Source: Bradyrhizobium canariense
GTDB taxonomy: Bacteria > Pseudomonadota > Alphaproteobacteria > Rhizobiales > Xanthobacteraceae
Assembly: GCF_019402665.1 (NCBI RefSeq)
Contig: NZ_VSST01000027.1
Location: forward strand, 23,264 to 87,263
DNA length: 64,000 nt
Direction of reading: 5' to 3'
Shown: positions 47,226 to 55,853 of the stretch, one piece after another
Position numbering within the stretch: the stretch's first letter is position 1
How the letters are laid out: every line of letters starts with the position of its first letter
The notes under the pieces: generated by a model
What the model was told of the DNA's origin: nothing
Database searches by the model: none
The model's input: the letters and a program-made list of their open reading frames with translations, nothing else
Translations under genes and position numbers: made by a program

Positions 47226-47756
47226 ATGATGATGGTTCGGGTACAAAAGAGCAGGGCAGGAGCTAACGCGTGGCGAGCAGATGCAGGGCGTGAGAGTTCG
47301 ATTGCCGACATCCAGGCTCGCATAGTCGAACTGAGAAGCTTGCGGCGCGAGAAGCTCGCGGATGCGGCGTTCATGCTCTCGATGAATGCACGAAGCCAGC
47401 GCGAGTTGATACGAGAGGCAATCGAGAAGCGCGCCGCGGTCGAGTTGGACTTTGATCCGCCGGCGAAAGGGGATTTGGCGACCTATCTCGCCAATGATGT
47501 GGTCTCGACCTTACGCGACCACGTTTCTGAACTTCCCACCCTGATGGACCTCTTGGTTCAGCGAGCGCCTGACGTCGGCTTCACCGTCCATCGGGAGGAG
47601 GCCGTTTCGCTGCTCGCCGCAATCGTTCGCGAACAGCGGCTCGAAGGTGTCCTTGAAGGCCTCAGGCTCGCCGGCCTTCTGAACGAGCCAGCTAAGCATC
47701 GCCATGGCGGGTTCTGTTCAGAAGTGGATTTGGGGGAAGTTGCCGCCCGCACGTGA
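47226..47756 (+). CDS. Hypothetical protein, mostly helical
   Basis: A protein of about 174-176 residues with three ATG choices in a row at its start. It looks real: balanced composition and amphipathic helices (SIADIQARIVELRSLRREKL, SQRELIREAIEKRAAVELDF, LVQRAPDVGFTVHREEAVSL, LLAAIVREQRLEGVLEGLRL). No membrane segment, signal or cysteine motif. I do not recognise the family. It stands alone between fixX and a damaged DUF155 gene. Confidence 0.5.
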   Translation: MMMVRVQKSRAGANAWRADAGRESSIADIQARIVELRSLRREKLADAAFMLSMNARSQRELIREAIEKRAAVELDFDPPAKGDLATYLANDVVSTLRDHVSELPTLMDLLVQRAPDVGFTVHREEAVSLLAAIVREQRLEGVLEGLRLAGLLNEPAKHRHGGFCSEVDLGEVAART

Positions 47757-48559
47757 GTGGCGAGGGCGCTTTGAGGACAATCCCTGCAGATGGAATGTCT
47801 ACAGGCAACCGGGACGTCGGATATCTCGGCGCCTGCTTGCGAGGTCAAAACCGCTTGAAATTCGCGGCGCAGTTCCTTGTCGTCCGTTTATCGCTGACGC
47901 GGAGCTGCCATGCACGCTCCATGGCAGTACCGATCGCGTATAGCTCGGCGACCGTCCCCTTAGTCAACCCGAGGACCGCGGTTCGGAGCTTTCATGTTCA
48001 GTTGTAGCACGCGCGGTGCGCTGCGCTCCTCGATCACGGAGCCTTTCGCTAACAGCCAAGCAAGGGAAATCACCGAAGGCGACGTCGACCGAGCCGCGGC
48101 GATGTGTCAACGCGGCGAAAGGCGTTCGCTCTTAGCGAGGCGCTCTGGTGAAATCGACCGTCCTTGTTCCGGTCGTCACTGGCCGCGCGCTGGCGAACGA
48201 CGGGGGAAGCGCAAGTATTCCGCGAGCTACTCGGCAACAGCGGACAAGCTCAGTTGCGGTCCGCCGCAAACTGACAAAGGGTCTTCTCGGATCACGCTGG
48301 ATCGTCGGGGTGAACGCTCTGCCGCGCGTCTGCCATAAACGCATGATCGTTGATCGATTTTCCGGAGAATTGCGCCGGAAGTCGCCTCGCCTATTTGCTC
48401 GGTCGCGAGCCGCACCGGGATTTCGTCGAACCTCGCGTGCACGAGCACGGCGAAGGCTTCGCCAAAACACGCCGCCGCGTGCGCCGAACAGCGTGTTCCT
48501 CGCAACTAGCCGGCCTGATACGTTAGTGAGCCCGCTCAAAGGCCAGGAAAGCGCCTCGC
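47757..48559. other. Region without recognisable gene
   Basis: About 800 bases with several overlapping arginine-rich frames on both strands but no family resemblance; probably decayed sequence. Confidence 0.4.
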
Positions 48560-49018
48560 CTGCTGTGACCAGCCGCACTTCACTGAGCTGCTGCAATAAT
48601 CTGACCGCATCCGATCGCAACCTTCGTCGCGATCAGCACGACTATAACCTTCCAGACGCAGCGAGCGCCGTGTCTCGATGATGTCCGCCGGGGCGTTGGC
48701 CGTCCGGAATGGCCCGCAGTTTGCGCTGGAGCATCTCAAGACGCTCCTTCAATTCGTATTCGTCAGTCAGCCGCGAATAGAGCCGCTCCAGCGCCGGCTT
48801 GCCCCAGAGTGCGTCGGGCTTCTCGGCAATGGCTGCGCGGCCCGCCACACGCTGCTGGACCAGGAGCGCATCGCCGATCAGCTGGAGAATGCCCTGGTCC
48901 TCGCGCGGTCGGCCGCGCTCGGCTAGTTCGCGTGCAAAGGGTGTCTTCGCGCCGGCGGCCGCAGGATTTCCAATTCAAGAAGGGAGGTAGAACGATTGTT
49001 CGAAACGGCACAGGTTGA
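48560..49018 (-). pseudogene. RMD1/DUF155 family C-terminal remnant
   Basis: On the minus strand the sense pieces are ALLVQQRVAGRAAIAEKPDA, LWGKPALERLYSRLTDEYEL and KERLEMLQRKLRAI in one frame and ADIIETRRSLRLE in the next, separated by a frameshift near 48700. They match the helical C-terminal region of RMD1-type (DUF155) membrane proteins. The N-terminal part and the final membrane segment are not recognisable, so the gene is broken at both sides. Confidence 0.65.
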
Positions 49019-49061
49019 GCAAAGACGGGGCACCCATGTGTGTTCAATTTCATCCAGAGTA

Positions 49062-49077
49062 TGTCAGCTAGCTCACA
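49062..49077 (+). promoter_or_regulatory. NifA upstream activator site
   Basis: TGTCAGCTAGCTCACA matches TGT-N10-ACA exactly, 66 bases before the -24 element at 49144. Confidence 0.8.
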
Positions 49078-49143
49078 CGGCGAGCCTTGTGGGGACGGAA
49101 ACGTTTCAACGCGCAATCAGAGGCTTAAGCGCGGTGGCGGGGG

Positions 49144-49159
49144 TGGCATAGCTGTTGCT
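49144..49159 (+). promoter_or_regulatory. Sigma-54 (-24/-12) promoter of the CbiM-like gene
   Basis: TGGCATAGCTGTTGCT: GG and GC elements at correct spacing, with TTGCT intact and a TA for CG change at the end of the -24 box. It lies about 160 bases before the ATG at 49317. Confidence 0.78.
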
Positions 49160-49316
49160 ATCAAAGTCCCGCAGACCGAGCGGAGGCTGTGTGCACACCC
49201 GGTCCGATATGGCGGAAGCAGGACGTTAGCGGTCGACCGAGGTGCGGAAACTGAAATGCCGTTTCGAGCGGTCTACCACACAAGGCCCGAGTACAAAGGC
49301 AAGAGGGACCTGGACC

Positions 49317-50060
49317 ATGCATATCGAACCGGGAATAGTAACAGGCGCCAAGCTTGTGCTAAGCTGCGTGCTAGGCCTTGCGACGTGCTGCGTCGCCGCC
49401 AAGCTTCTGGTCGAGACTATGCGCGAGCGGGGCGCTCTGTCATTTGCCCTGCAAGCCATCGCCGCGACGCTTGTGTTCATGTTCTTCGAGAGTCTGCCGC
49501 ACTTTGCGGTTGGGGTCTCCGAGGTGCGTTTCGTCCCCGGCTCGATGCTGTTTCTGTTGTTCGGCGCGGCGGCGGCTGCTTTTGGTCTTGCGCTCGGCCT
49601 GCTGCTGGAAAACATACTCTTTGTTCCGGCCGACCTGCCGCAATTTGGTATGAATGCCACGACGCTTCTGGTGCCGCTGTTTGCGATCCAGGCGCTCGCC
49701 AATCGGCTCATCCCGTCCAACACCGCGCATCGCGATCTGCAGTACAGCAAGGCGCTTGCCCTCTCGACGGCGTATCAGTCTGGTATCGTTGTCTGCGTCA
49801 CGTTTTGGGCCCTCTACGGCGCGGGCTTCGGCGCCGCCAATCTTTATAACATCGCATGGTTCGCGGTTTCCTACGCACTTGTGGCCCTGGTCCAGCTAGG
49901 GGTTGAGATGGCTGTGCTGGCGCTCGCGAAACAAGTTGGGCGGCGTGACTACGGGCGGAGTCGTCGCCAACCGCCTGTAGAAGGCATGTTGCCGTTGATA
50001 ACAACGATGGCCCTCGGAGCGCCCGTTTTGCTCCAGCGATGCATACACTTTCCCTTATAG
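49317..50060 (+). CDS. CbiM/NikM-type cobalt or nickel ECF transporter component
   Basis: A 247-residue membrane protein with about seven hydrophobic segments, similar to the substrate-binding (S) components CbiM/NikM of energy-coupling-factor metal importers. The N-terminus MHIEPGIVTGAKLVLS keeps the second-position histidine that is a metal ligand in CbiM/NikM, which also fixes the start; another conserved region is FESLPHFAVGVSEV. GAGGGAC lies just before the ATG. No CbiN, CbiQ or CbiO gene follows. Its promoter has NifA and sigma-54 elements, so it is probably made in nitrogen-fixing cells, where cobalt is needed for B12 and nickel for uptake hydrogenase. The metal is not decidable. Confidence 0.82.
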   Translation: MHIEPGIVTGAKLVLSCVLGLATCCVAAKLLVETMRERGALSFALQAIAATLVFMFFESLPHFAVGVSEVRFVPGSMLFLLFGAAAAAFGLALGLLLENILFVPADLPQFGMNATTLLVPLFAIQALANRLIPSNTAHRDLQYSKALALSTAYQSGIVVCVTFWALYGAGFGAANLYNIAWFAVSYALVALVQLGVEMAVLALAKQVGRRDYGRSRRQPPVEGMLPLITTMALGAPVLLQRCIHFPL

Positions 50061-50127
50061 TTGCCGTGAGCAGCGACCGCGGACGGCGCGTGCTCGCTGC
50101 TATCGGTGCCAGAAAGGCGGCGAGCTT

Positions 50128-50523
50128 ATGCTCATTTCGGACAAGGCCATCAGGAATTCGTATGACGCGGACTTGCGGGCAGCGGTCTGCGCTTGCTTGA
50201 TGGCTAATCAGCGTACGCGCACGACGGATTTCGTCCTGCCGGTGCGCGATGCAGTCGAGGCGGACTGCCGCAATGACGTGGAGCAATGGCCCCATTCGGT
50301 CAGCGCAGCAGGCGCGTCACAAACCATCGTGGGCGAGGTTGGACGCGAGGGAGGTGTTGCGCTGCTCATTCAGGGAGATTCATCTGTCGAGCGAGCTTAC
50401 CTATTCAACATTAGCACCCTTCTGGGCACTGCGATCGAGCGCCTTTGGCCACTTGCCTATGCTCTGCTGCGCTCGGCCGGAATGTTCGCAGTTCGGAAAA
50501 GAAGATCGCTATGCCCGGATTGA
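50128..50523 (+). CDS. Hypothetical protein
   Basis: A 131-residue frame with fairly natural composition (LISDKAIRNSYDADLRAAVC, GASQTIVGEVGREGGVALLI). No recognised family. It lies 67 bases after the CbiM-like gene and overlaps the start of the nuclease homologue by 13 bases. It could be part of the same transcript or a spurious frame. Confidence 0.35.
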   Translation: MLISDKAIRNSYDADLRAAVCACLMANQRTRTTDFVLPVRDAVEADCRNDVEQWPHSVSAAGASQTIVGEVGREGGVALLIQGDSSVERAYLFNISTLLGTAIERLWPLAYALLRSAGMFAVRKRRSLCPD

Positions 50524-51032
50524 TCGTGGTGTTGACCATGTTCGCACTGTGCAGCATCGTGTTGGCCGGCCAGTTGACCGGGCGGGCAAAGGTCATCAAC
50601 ACCGACACCGTTGAAATCAACAGGACTCGCGTTCGGCTCTGGGGCATCGACGCGCCGGACAAGTCCCAAATGTGCAGAGATATCAACGGCAATCCATATC
50701 GATGTGGCCTCAGGGCCGTGCGCGACCTTGAAGGCTTCATTGCAGAGCGCGAAGTCAGTTGCCTGTCAGTGCTGCAGGATGAGTCTGGACGGACGATTGC
50801 GACCTGTTCAGCTGATGGCATGGATGTCGGAGAATGGTTGGTGCGCAATGGTCTCGCGTTCGATCAGACGCAATCTTCCACAGGGCCATACCGGGCCGCG
50901 CAAAGCGCCGCCGATCGTGCCGGACTGGGCTTATGGTCGGGCAGCTTTGCCGTACCTTCGTTATATCGAGCGTGCATTCGGTTGGGTGGTCGACCAGCCA
51001 GCTGTTCGGACGACGCGAATGCACATCCTTGA
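50511..51032 (+). CDS. Secreted thermonuclease (SNase-like) homologue
   Basis: A 173-residue staphylococcal-nuclease-fold protein. A signal segment (MPGLIVVLTMFALCSIVLAG) precedes the OB fold: AKVINTDTVEINRTRVRLWG with the metal-site aspartate and active-site arginine, IDAPDKSQ (catalytic glutamate position is aspartate), then YRCGLRAVRDLEGF, DESGRTIATCSADGMDVGEW (second arginine) and LVRNGLAF. The end after LGLWSGSFAVPSLYR differs from family members and may be frame-altered. It would degrade nucleic acids outside the cytoplasm if active. Start ATG 50511. Confidence 0.78.
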   Translation: MPGLIVVLTMFALCSIVLAGQLTGRAKVINTDTVEINRTRVRLWGIDAPDKSQMCRDINGNPYRCGLRAVRDLEGFIAEREVSCLSVLQDESGRTIATCSADGMDVGEWLVRNGLAFDQTQSSTGPYRAAQSAADRAGLGLWSGSFAVPSLYRACIRLGGRPASCSDDANAHP

Positions 51033-51695
51033 TGGCTGGCCCCTACACCAGAATACGCCGCAATCGGCTCCCGCGTGAGGTGACAGTCACGAGCGAGCTG
51101 GCTCGATCGGGAGTAAGTCCTCAACACTGCCGCCCAACTATGCGACGAGTAGGATGGTCTCGTACTCTTAGGCGGGATGGTCGGAACCAGTTCGGAGCAA
51201 ACGAAGACGCTCTGCCGATCATGTCGTCCTGTGATGCACCTTCTCCCCTGCAGCTCCGTAGAGCAGGCATCGCATGACTCGAGCAAGCGACCTTTCTTGG
51301 CCGCCGCCATGAGCATCAGCGGCATAGCTGGGTCCATTACTGTTCTGGTCGCATTGGCGAGCTTGGCAGCCAATTGTTGGTGCCGCTCCAGGTGGTGCAT
51401 CGGGCCAGACGCAATGGCCGTGGGCACGCCGATTGGCGACGGGCGTATCGTCCGTACCACGGGCTTTCACGTTGCGAGACTGAGGCTCGCGGTCAACAGG
51501 TCTCGGCCCAGAGGGCCTGCATCGGCATCTGGTTCACGGCGACTTTCTGCGGCCACATTATCACCGCGCCGTTGTCGGTGCCGCGCCCCTCGGCGGTGCG
51601 CTGCAAACGAGGCCAGCTCGACAATTACGGCGGCCAGAGTCTCGGCGATCGTTGCGGCGCTGACCTGGTCGGGGTCAATGCTTTCGATGTTTTCG
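51033..51695. other. Region without recognisable gene
   Basis: About 660 bases. Long frames on both strands are shadows with arginine/proline-rich sequence. Nothing recognisable. Confidence 0.4.
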
Positions 51696-52010
51696 TCAGG
51701 ACACGAGCTTCAGCCCGACAATGCCGGCCACGATCAGTCCGATGCTGGCAAAGCGAAACGCGGCGGCCGGCTCCTCGAACAGGATGATGCCGAGCGCTGC
51801 GGTGCCGACCGCACCGATGCCGGTCCAGACCGCATAGGCAGTTCCAATCGGCAGCGTCTTCAGAGCAAGGCCGAGCAGGATCACGCTGCCGGCCATGGCC
51901 GCGAGCGTGAGCACGGACGGAACGAACTTGGTAAAGCCCTCGGTGTATTTGAGCCCGATTGCCCAGGCGACTTCCAGGAGGCCCGCGACCAACAAAATGC
52001 TCCAGGCCAT
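51696..52010 (-). CDS. sugE: SugE/Gdx small multidrug resistance family guanidinium exporter
   Basis: A 104-residue four-helix membrane protein of the SMR family. The essential glutamate is in [40 protein letters not shown] marks the SugE (Gdx) branch, which exports guanidinium in exchange for protons, rather than the EmrE branch. Start ATG 52010 has GGAGG seven bases upstream. A guanidine-II riboswitch sits directly ahead of it (52028-52080), which agrees with the export role. Single gene on the minus strand. Confidence 0.95.
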   Translation of the reverse strand: MAWSILLVAGLLEVAWAIGLKYTEGFTKFVPSVLTLAAMAGSVILLGLALKTLPIGTAYAVWTGIGAVGTAALGIILFEEPAAAFRFASIGLIVAGIVGLKLVS

Positions 52011-52027
52011 GGCAACCCTCCGTTATG

Positions 52028-52080
52028 GCGGGGTCGTCCCCGCGGCTGATGTGATGATGAGCGGCAAGGCCGTCCTCGCC
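52028..52080 (-). promoter_or_regulatory. Guanidine-II (mini-ykkC) riboswitch
   Basis: Minus strand: first hairpin GGCGAGG-ACGG-CCTTGCC (52080-52063), a 19-base linker, second hairpin GCGGGG-ACGA-CCCCGC (52043-52028). Both tetraloops fit ACGR, the signature of the guanidine-II class, in which the two loops dimerise on binding guanidine. The second hairpin ends 6-8 bases before the GGAGG of sugE, fitting translational control by ribosome-site access. Confidence 0.9.
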
Positions 52081-52101
52081 TGGGCTCCCGATTCGTTTCG
52101 A

Positions 52102-53040
52102 TCAGTCAGGGTCAACTGCTCTCAAGGATGAGCATTCCGACCTCAGTGGCTCAGCGAATTCACACGATCGACAAAGTAGAAAACCGTCCGCGCCGTTCAT
52201 GCGACTGGTAATCTTGCAAAAAGCCGCCCCTTCAAAGAGATCCTTGTGTCTGTCGCGGAGAAGGTTGCCCAGAACGTGGCGTCGCTCAAAATCCATGCAG
52301 CAGAAGGTAACGTCGCCGTTTGGGAGAAGAACATTCCGGTATTGTCGTTCGTCTGGACATCTCAACGCTCCAACGATTGGCTGTCGTGCTTCAACCATCC
52401 TAAGCTCGCCGCTCCCACGCCTGCTGCGCGGGGGACGCGAGCGAACGAGCGCTTCGTCAGGTATTATGTCGAGTAGTTCAGGATGCACCTCGCCCATGAC
52501 TATGAAGAGCAGTGACGAAATGCCGGCATCGACAAGTTGGCGCATCAAATCGACATAGTTGCGCTTGACGAGACCACTGTCCATATGCGTGCCGTCGTCA
52601 AAAACGTGCACCAGGAAACCGCGGAACTGCAACGCACGCAAGCGTTTTAGATCCCGCCCATTCATTCCTACGAGGGTTGTGAAAATCCGGATTCCATGGC
52701 CACACGCGTAGGCATGCTCAACCATTTCGGTGCAAGCCGGATTGAGCCAAGGCTCCGAATACCCGGAAAAGCTGATGTCCACAGTTGCTGGTACGCGCGC
52801 CAGGCATCGCTTGAAATCCTGCAAAGAAAGATGCTTCACGTCGGATATAGCTCTTTGCCGTTCGGCGAACTTGTCCTGCGGGCAATAATCGACACAGCCC
52901 GTTGTCGTGGTTACCTCCAAGACCCTGCCGCCACTAATTGCAGAGCGCAGCTCCTGTGCAGTCATCGATTGTATATTATCCACGTCCGCGCTCCGCCATT
53001 GGGAACAAAGAGATCTTGAGGGGGCACCCTCGCGTTGCAT
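52102..53040 (-). CDS. Radical SAM protein with SPASM/Twitch-like C-terminus and altered cluster motif
   Basis: A protein of up to 312 residues (an internal ATG at 52965 is an alternative start). The radical SAM barrel is recognisable: EVTTTTGCVDYCPQDKFAER, SFSGYSEPWLNPACTEMVEH and IRIFTTLVGM. The cluster motif, normally C-x3-C-x2-C, reads GCVDYCPQ with only two cysteines, as if nine bases including the middle Cys codon were deleted. The C-terminal cysteines VTFCCMDFERRHVLGNLL and LCRSCEFAEP resemble a SPASM/Twitch auxiliary cluster site. Enzymes of this class modify peptides or small molecules; with a missing ligand this copy may be inactive. It is upstream of sugE on the same strand but separated by the riboswitch. 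Confidence 0.8.
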   Translation of the reverse strand: MQREGAPSRSLCSQWRSADVDNIQSMTAQELRSAISGGRVLEVTTTTGCVDYCPQDKFAERQRAISDVKHLSLQDFKRCLARVPATVDISFSGYSEPWLNPACTEMVEHAYACGHGIRIFTTLVGMNGRDLKRLRALQFRGFLVHVFDDGTHMDSGLVKRNYVDLMRQLVDAGISSLLFIVMGEVHPELLDIIPDEALVRSRPPRSRRGSGELRMVEARQPIVGALRCPDERQYRNVLLPNGDVTFCCMDFERRHVLGNLLRDRHKDLFEGAAFCKITSRMNGADGFLLCRSCEFAEPLRSECSSLRAVDPD

Positions 53041-54149
53041 CCCTCATGTCGGTTCGCTCATGCATCATCCTCGGTTCGTCGCCCATCACCGCGACACTTC
53101 ACGGTCGCAAGCCGCGGCCGCGATAGATGAAGACAGCGCCGACGGCTCACTCACCCTAGCGCCCCCAGTCCAGCAGGATCCGGTGGCTGCCGAGTGCACA
53201 TGCATCGACGGCGTCGATCTAACCTCTCGCTTGTTCCAACAAGCATCACTCATGCCATTGGCGGTATTGTCCATAAGCCGACACATCCGCGATAACTGTC
53301 TTCGCAATGGCACAACGGAGGCGCAACTGCGATCGAAAGCGTACAATATGACGCTATGTACGATTCAAGCTCTCTCGAAATGAGTTGAATGGCAGCCTTC
53401 CTATGAAATGTGAGGCCGTTTCCGCCGCCCCGAGGGCCATGTCATCATCATCGACGTGCATCGGGACCGGCCGCGCGAAGTGCCGACTGGGAGTGCACTT
53501 TGCCGCAGCCAAGAGTGCGAATTCTTTACACGACTTCATGCAGCAAGTCGTGAATTTCAATAGTTGGAAACGCTATACAAGGGAGCGGCGTCGTCATGCT
53601 CTCCCATGCTCGGGAGGCGGCTGGATAAATATCCGGGCGCCAGCGCTACGGCCGGACTTGCGAGGCGTCTTCTCGATGATGGTCCAGAACAGGAGTGGGG
53701 CCGCGCTGGCCTTGCGTACGAATGTTCCGCCCTACTGCTTCCGACTTTTTCTAAACCGCTGGCAAGTCGGCGGCGCTAGTAGGGCACGGGCGACTTCACC
53801 TATATCTACGATATCGCGATGGGCAGTTTCACGGTTGGCTCGGGCGCGGTTCGCTCATCGTCTTTCACGGGGGGCAGTTCACCGACAACCCCATTGCGGT
53901 GTTCATCGGACAAAACTCGAGTGGCACGCGCAATTTCGCTTCGACTCCGAGCGTCCTGCCGACCTTGATGCGCTTCTCGCTCGGTGTCGCGTACAACGAC
54001 GTCCTCAACCGACTTCGATAGCCGCACGCTTGCCGCTTGGTCATGTCCTCGATGCCCTGGCAGCTTAGTGTTTCGTTTACCAATCTCAGGTAGGAAATTG
54101 TGCGTTATGTAGGGTATGGGGGCTATGTGCCCTAATTGTGGAGGTCGCT
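53041..54149. other. Region without recognisable gene
   Basis: About 1.1 kb. Frames such as 53354-53560 (minus) and 53385-54068 (plus) show no family marks. A stretch near 53780-53990 reads FTYIYDIAMGSFTVG and PIAVFIGQNSSGTRNFASTP in different frames, possibly a decayed gene. Confidence 0.4.
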
Positions 54150-54305
54150 ATGACTGCGGACGAGCCATCTTGGAAGATGTTGATCGCCTTCTTGACGGTA
54201 ATCACGCTCTCCACGGTTTTGCTTCACGCTGGGCACAAGCCGGAGATCGCGATCATGCCGTGCTTTCTGTTGTCGATGCTGATGCAGGGGCGGCTGACCG
54301 AGTGA
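54150..54305 (+). CDS. Small membrane protein (51 residues) coupled to response regulator
   Basis: ATG at 54150 follows GGAGG at a good distance and opens a 51-codon frame: MTADEPSWKMLIAFLTVITL, STVLLHAGHKPEIAIMP, then CFLLSMLMQGRLTE. It has one clear hydrophobic segment and a second weaker one. Its TGA overlaps the ATG of the response regulator gene (TGATG), a classic translational coupling arrangement. No family recognised. The coupling and ribosome site are strong reasons to treat it as real. Confidence 0.7.
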   Translation: MTADEPSWKMLIAFLTVITLSTVLLHAGHKPEIAIMPCFLLSMLMQGRLTE

Positions 54306-55126
54306 TGGCTTCGACCAAAAAGCCTACCGATCTCGCAGACAAGAGTCCTTCCGGTCCGGCCGATGTGATGCGTGCCCCCCGCATCCTAATCGTCGATGAC
54401 GATAAGGCTGATGCAGATCGCATTGGAACGGCGTTAAAAAATCCCCTGACGAAAATTGGGCAGCTTGATTGCAAGATAGAGTGGGTCAACGACGTAGCAA
54501 GCGCTCGCCAATATCTCGAGAAAGATGATATCGACTTGTATTTCCTTGACCTTGATATCTCGGAATACTGGGGAAAGCCGACCGACAAGGAAACGGGCAA
54601 AGCTTTCGTGAAAGCTGTAATCAACAATACGAATGCTGGCATCATCGTATGTTCTAATCTGCCGATTGACGAGGAGGCGCCACCTCTCATCGAGTATGGA
54701 GCAGATGATTACGTCGAAAAATCCTACGGCTTCATGGCAATCGCACCCCGGGCAATGTCGGTCTGGCGAAGAACGCATACCGAGAGGCGTTCCAAGCAAT
54801 CGCATTCCGGCCGGAGGTTTCGGATCGGGAATTGGATGTTCACGATTGGTGATCGTCAGATTACCGATCGTTTGGGGATCTCCAAGCGGCTTTCGATAAC
54901 CGAACACATTTTCCTGCGCCATCTCTGTGCGGTGCAGGGTCATGCTATCGATAGCGAAGTCTTCAACATCGAGGTGCTGCGTAGAGAGAAAGGTGATAAG
55001 CACGTTCGACTGGACGTCTTCGTGCCAAGGCTTCGCGCCAAGTTGAACAACACGATCGACTTGGTTCCCCAAGGGCGAACGGGGATTTACAGGCTCTTGG
55101 ACGTTGAAGAAGTGTTCTCCTTATAG
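54305..55126 (+). CDS. Response regulator with receiver and winged-helix output domains
   Basis: A 273-residue response regulator. The receiver domain (about residues 27-150) begins APRILIVDDDKADADRIG, with the phosphoryl-accepting aspartate in DIDLYFLDLDISEYWGKP and the switch lysine in DDYVEKSYG. The C-terminal winged helix (about 175-270) reads FTIGDRQITDRLGISKRLSI, TEHIFLRHLCAVQGHAIDSE and DVFVPRLRAKLNNTIDLVPQ, OmpR-like. Start ATG 54305 overlaps the small membrane protein's stop; the upstream frame to 54116 overlaps that gene and is unlikely. No histidine kinase is adjacent. It converges with the minus-strand operon 55411-58387. Confidence 0.85.
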   Translation: MASTKKPTDLADKSPSGPADVMRAPRILIVDDDKADADRIGTALKNPLTKIGQLDCKIEWVNDVASARQYLEKDDIDLYFLDLDISEYWGKPTDKETGKAFVKAVINNTNAGIIVCSNLPIDEEAPPLIEYGADDYVEKSYGFMAIAPRAMSVWRRTHTERRSKQSHSGRRFRIGNWMFTIGDRQITDRLGISKRLSITEHIFLRHLCAVQGHAIDSEVFNIEVLRREKGDKHVRLDVFVPRLRAKLNNTIDLVPQGRTGIYRLLDVEEVFSL

Positions 55127-55410
55127 TTTGCTATGGCGCCTTGAGTGTAGTTTTCAATTTTTGAAGATCCCAATACGGATCGATGAACGGGCACTTGTAG
55201 TTGGGTCCGATATATTCCCTCTCGGCGTCATCAAAGAAGATCCGAGCCGCACCATGAGACTCCTCAGGTATGATCAGGAAAGCGGCGTCCTCTTGTATAA
55301 AGTCTAGGTCGCCGACGTGCCACCACTCTCGTTGCCATTCGAAGAAGTAGGTGGTTTTGCCTGGTGCCTGGCTGGCAGCCGACCACCTCGAGCCCTCGCT
55401 TTCGCGAGCG
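55127..55410. other. Convergent intergenic region
   Basis: About 280 bases between the ends of two convergent units. A stem-like GCTTTCGCGAGCG element near 55397 overlaps short inverted bases but I cannot define a terminator. Confidence 0.35.
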
Positions 55411-55605
55411 TCAGCCGATTCTTTCCAAATCGGCCAGACACTTTTCGAGGTTATCCTTGGCTTCGCTTAAAAGCCTCTTCGTCTCGCCCAGTCGCTTGAA
55501 GTCAGGTTTCACCGGGCCGGCACCCACCGCGCTTAAGTGATGGCAAATAGTCGTGAGATCGCTAGACATATCCTCGAGAACGAAAGCTATATTTTCGAGC
55601 GGCAC
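55411..55605 (-). CDS. Small helical protein (64 residues)
   Basis: A 64-residue protein with GTG start overlapping the stop of the preceding gene (TAGTG). It is helical and charged: LENIAFVLEDMSSDLTTICH, then GETKRLLSEAKDNLEKCLAD. No known family. The overlap indicates it is co-translated with the 82-residue gene. Confidence 0.6.
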   Translation of the reverse strand: MPLENIAFVLEDMSSDLTTICHHLSAVGAGPVKPDFKRLGETKRLLSEAKDNLEKCLADLERIG

Positions 55606-55853
55606 TAGCCCCGAAAAAAGGTGTTGGATACAGTGTCGTCCTGGCCGGTCGGCCCCTCGAACTTCACCTCGACGAGCGGGACTAGGACATCGCGATTGTC
55701 ACGCGCAGCTCTGCCCATACTCATGACCAGCGAGCTGAATGTCGCCGAGATATATGTAAGCCGGTCGACCAGGGCGCTTCCATACAACATGACAGCGTCG
55801 GGATCGCTTTGCACCTCATCCGGCTTCGAAGCACTAAGATCTTCATTCGACAT
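55605..55853 (-). CDS. Small protein (82 residues), unknown
   Basis: Starts at ATG 55853, which overlaps the last codons of the winged-helix gene by 11 bases, and ends where the next gene begins. Sequence: MSNEDLSASKPDEVQSDPDA, a disordered acidic head, then a helical LYGSALVDRLTYISATFSSL and a short strand-rich end. No family recognised. Part of a four-gene minus operon. Confidence 0.6.
   Translation of the reverse strand: MSNEDLSASKPDEVQSDPDAVMLYGSALVDRLTYISATFSSLVMSMGRAARDNRDVLVPLVEVKFEGPTGQDDTVSNTFFRG

Noticed and set aside
49088..49103. Second NifA site TGT-N10-ACG near the CbiM-like gene
   Set aside because: Ends in ACG instead of ACA; the exact site at 49062 is enough.
53018..53038. 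-24/-12-like GGCAC...TTGCA upstream of the radical SAM gene
   Set aside because: Spacing between GG and GC is 12 bases, not 10, and it lies on the opposite strand to the gene.
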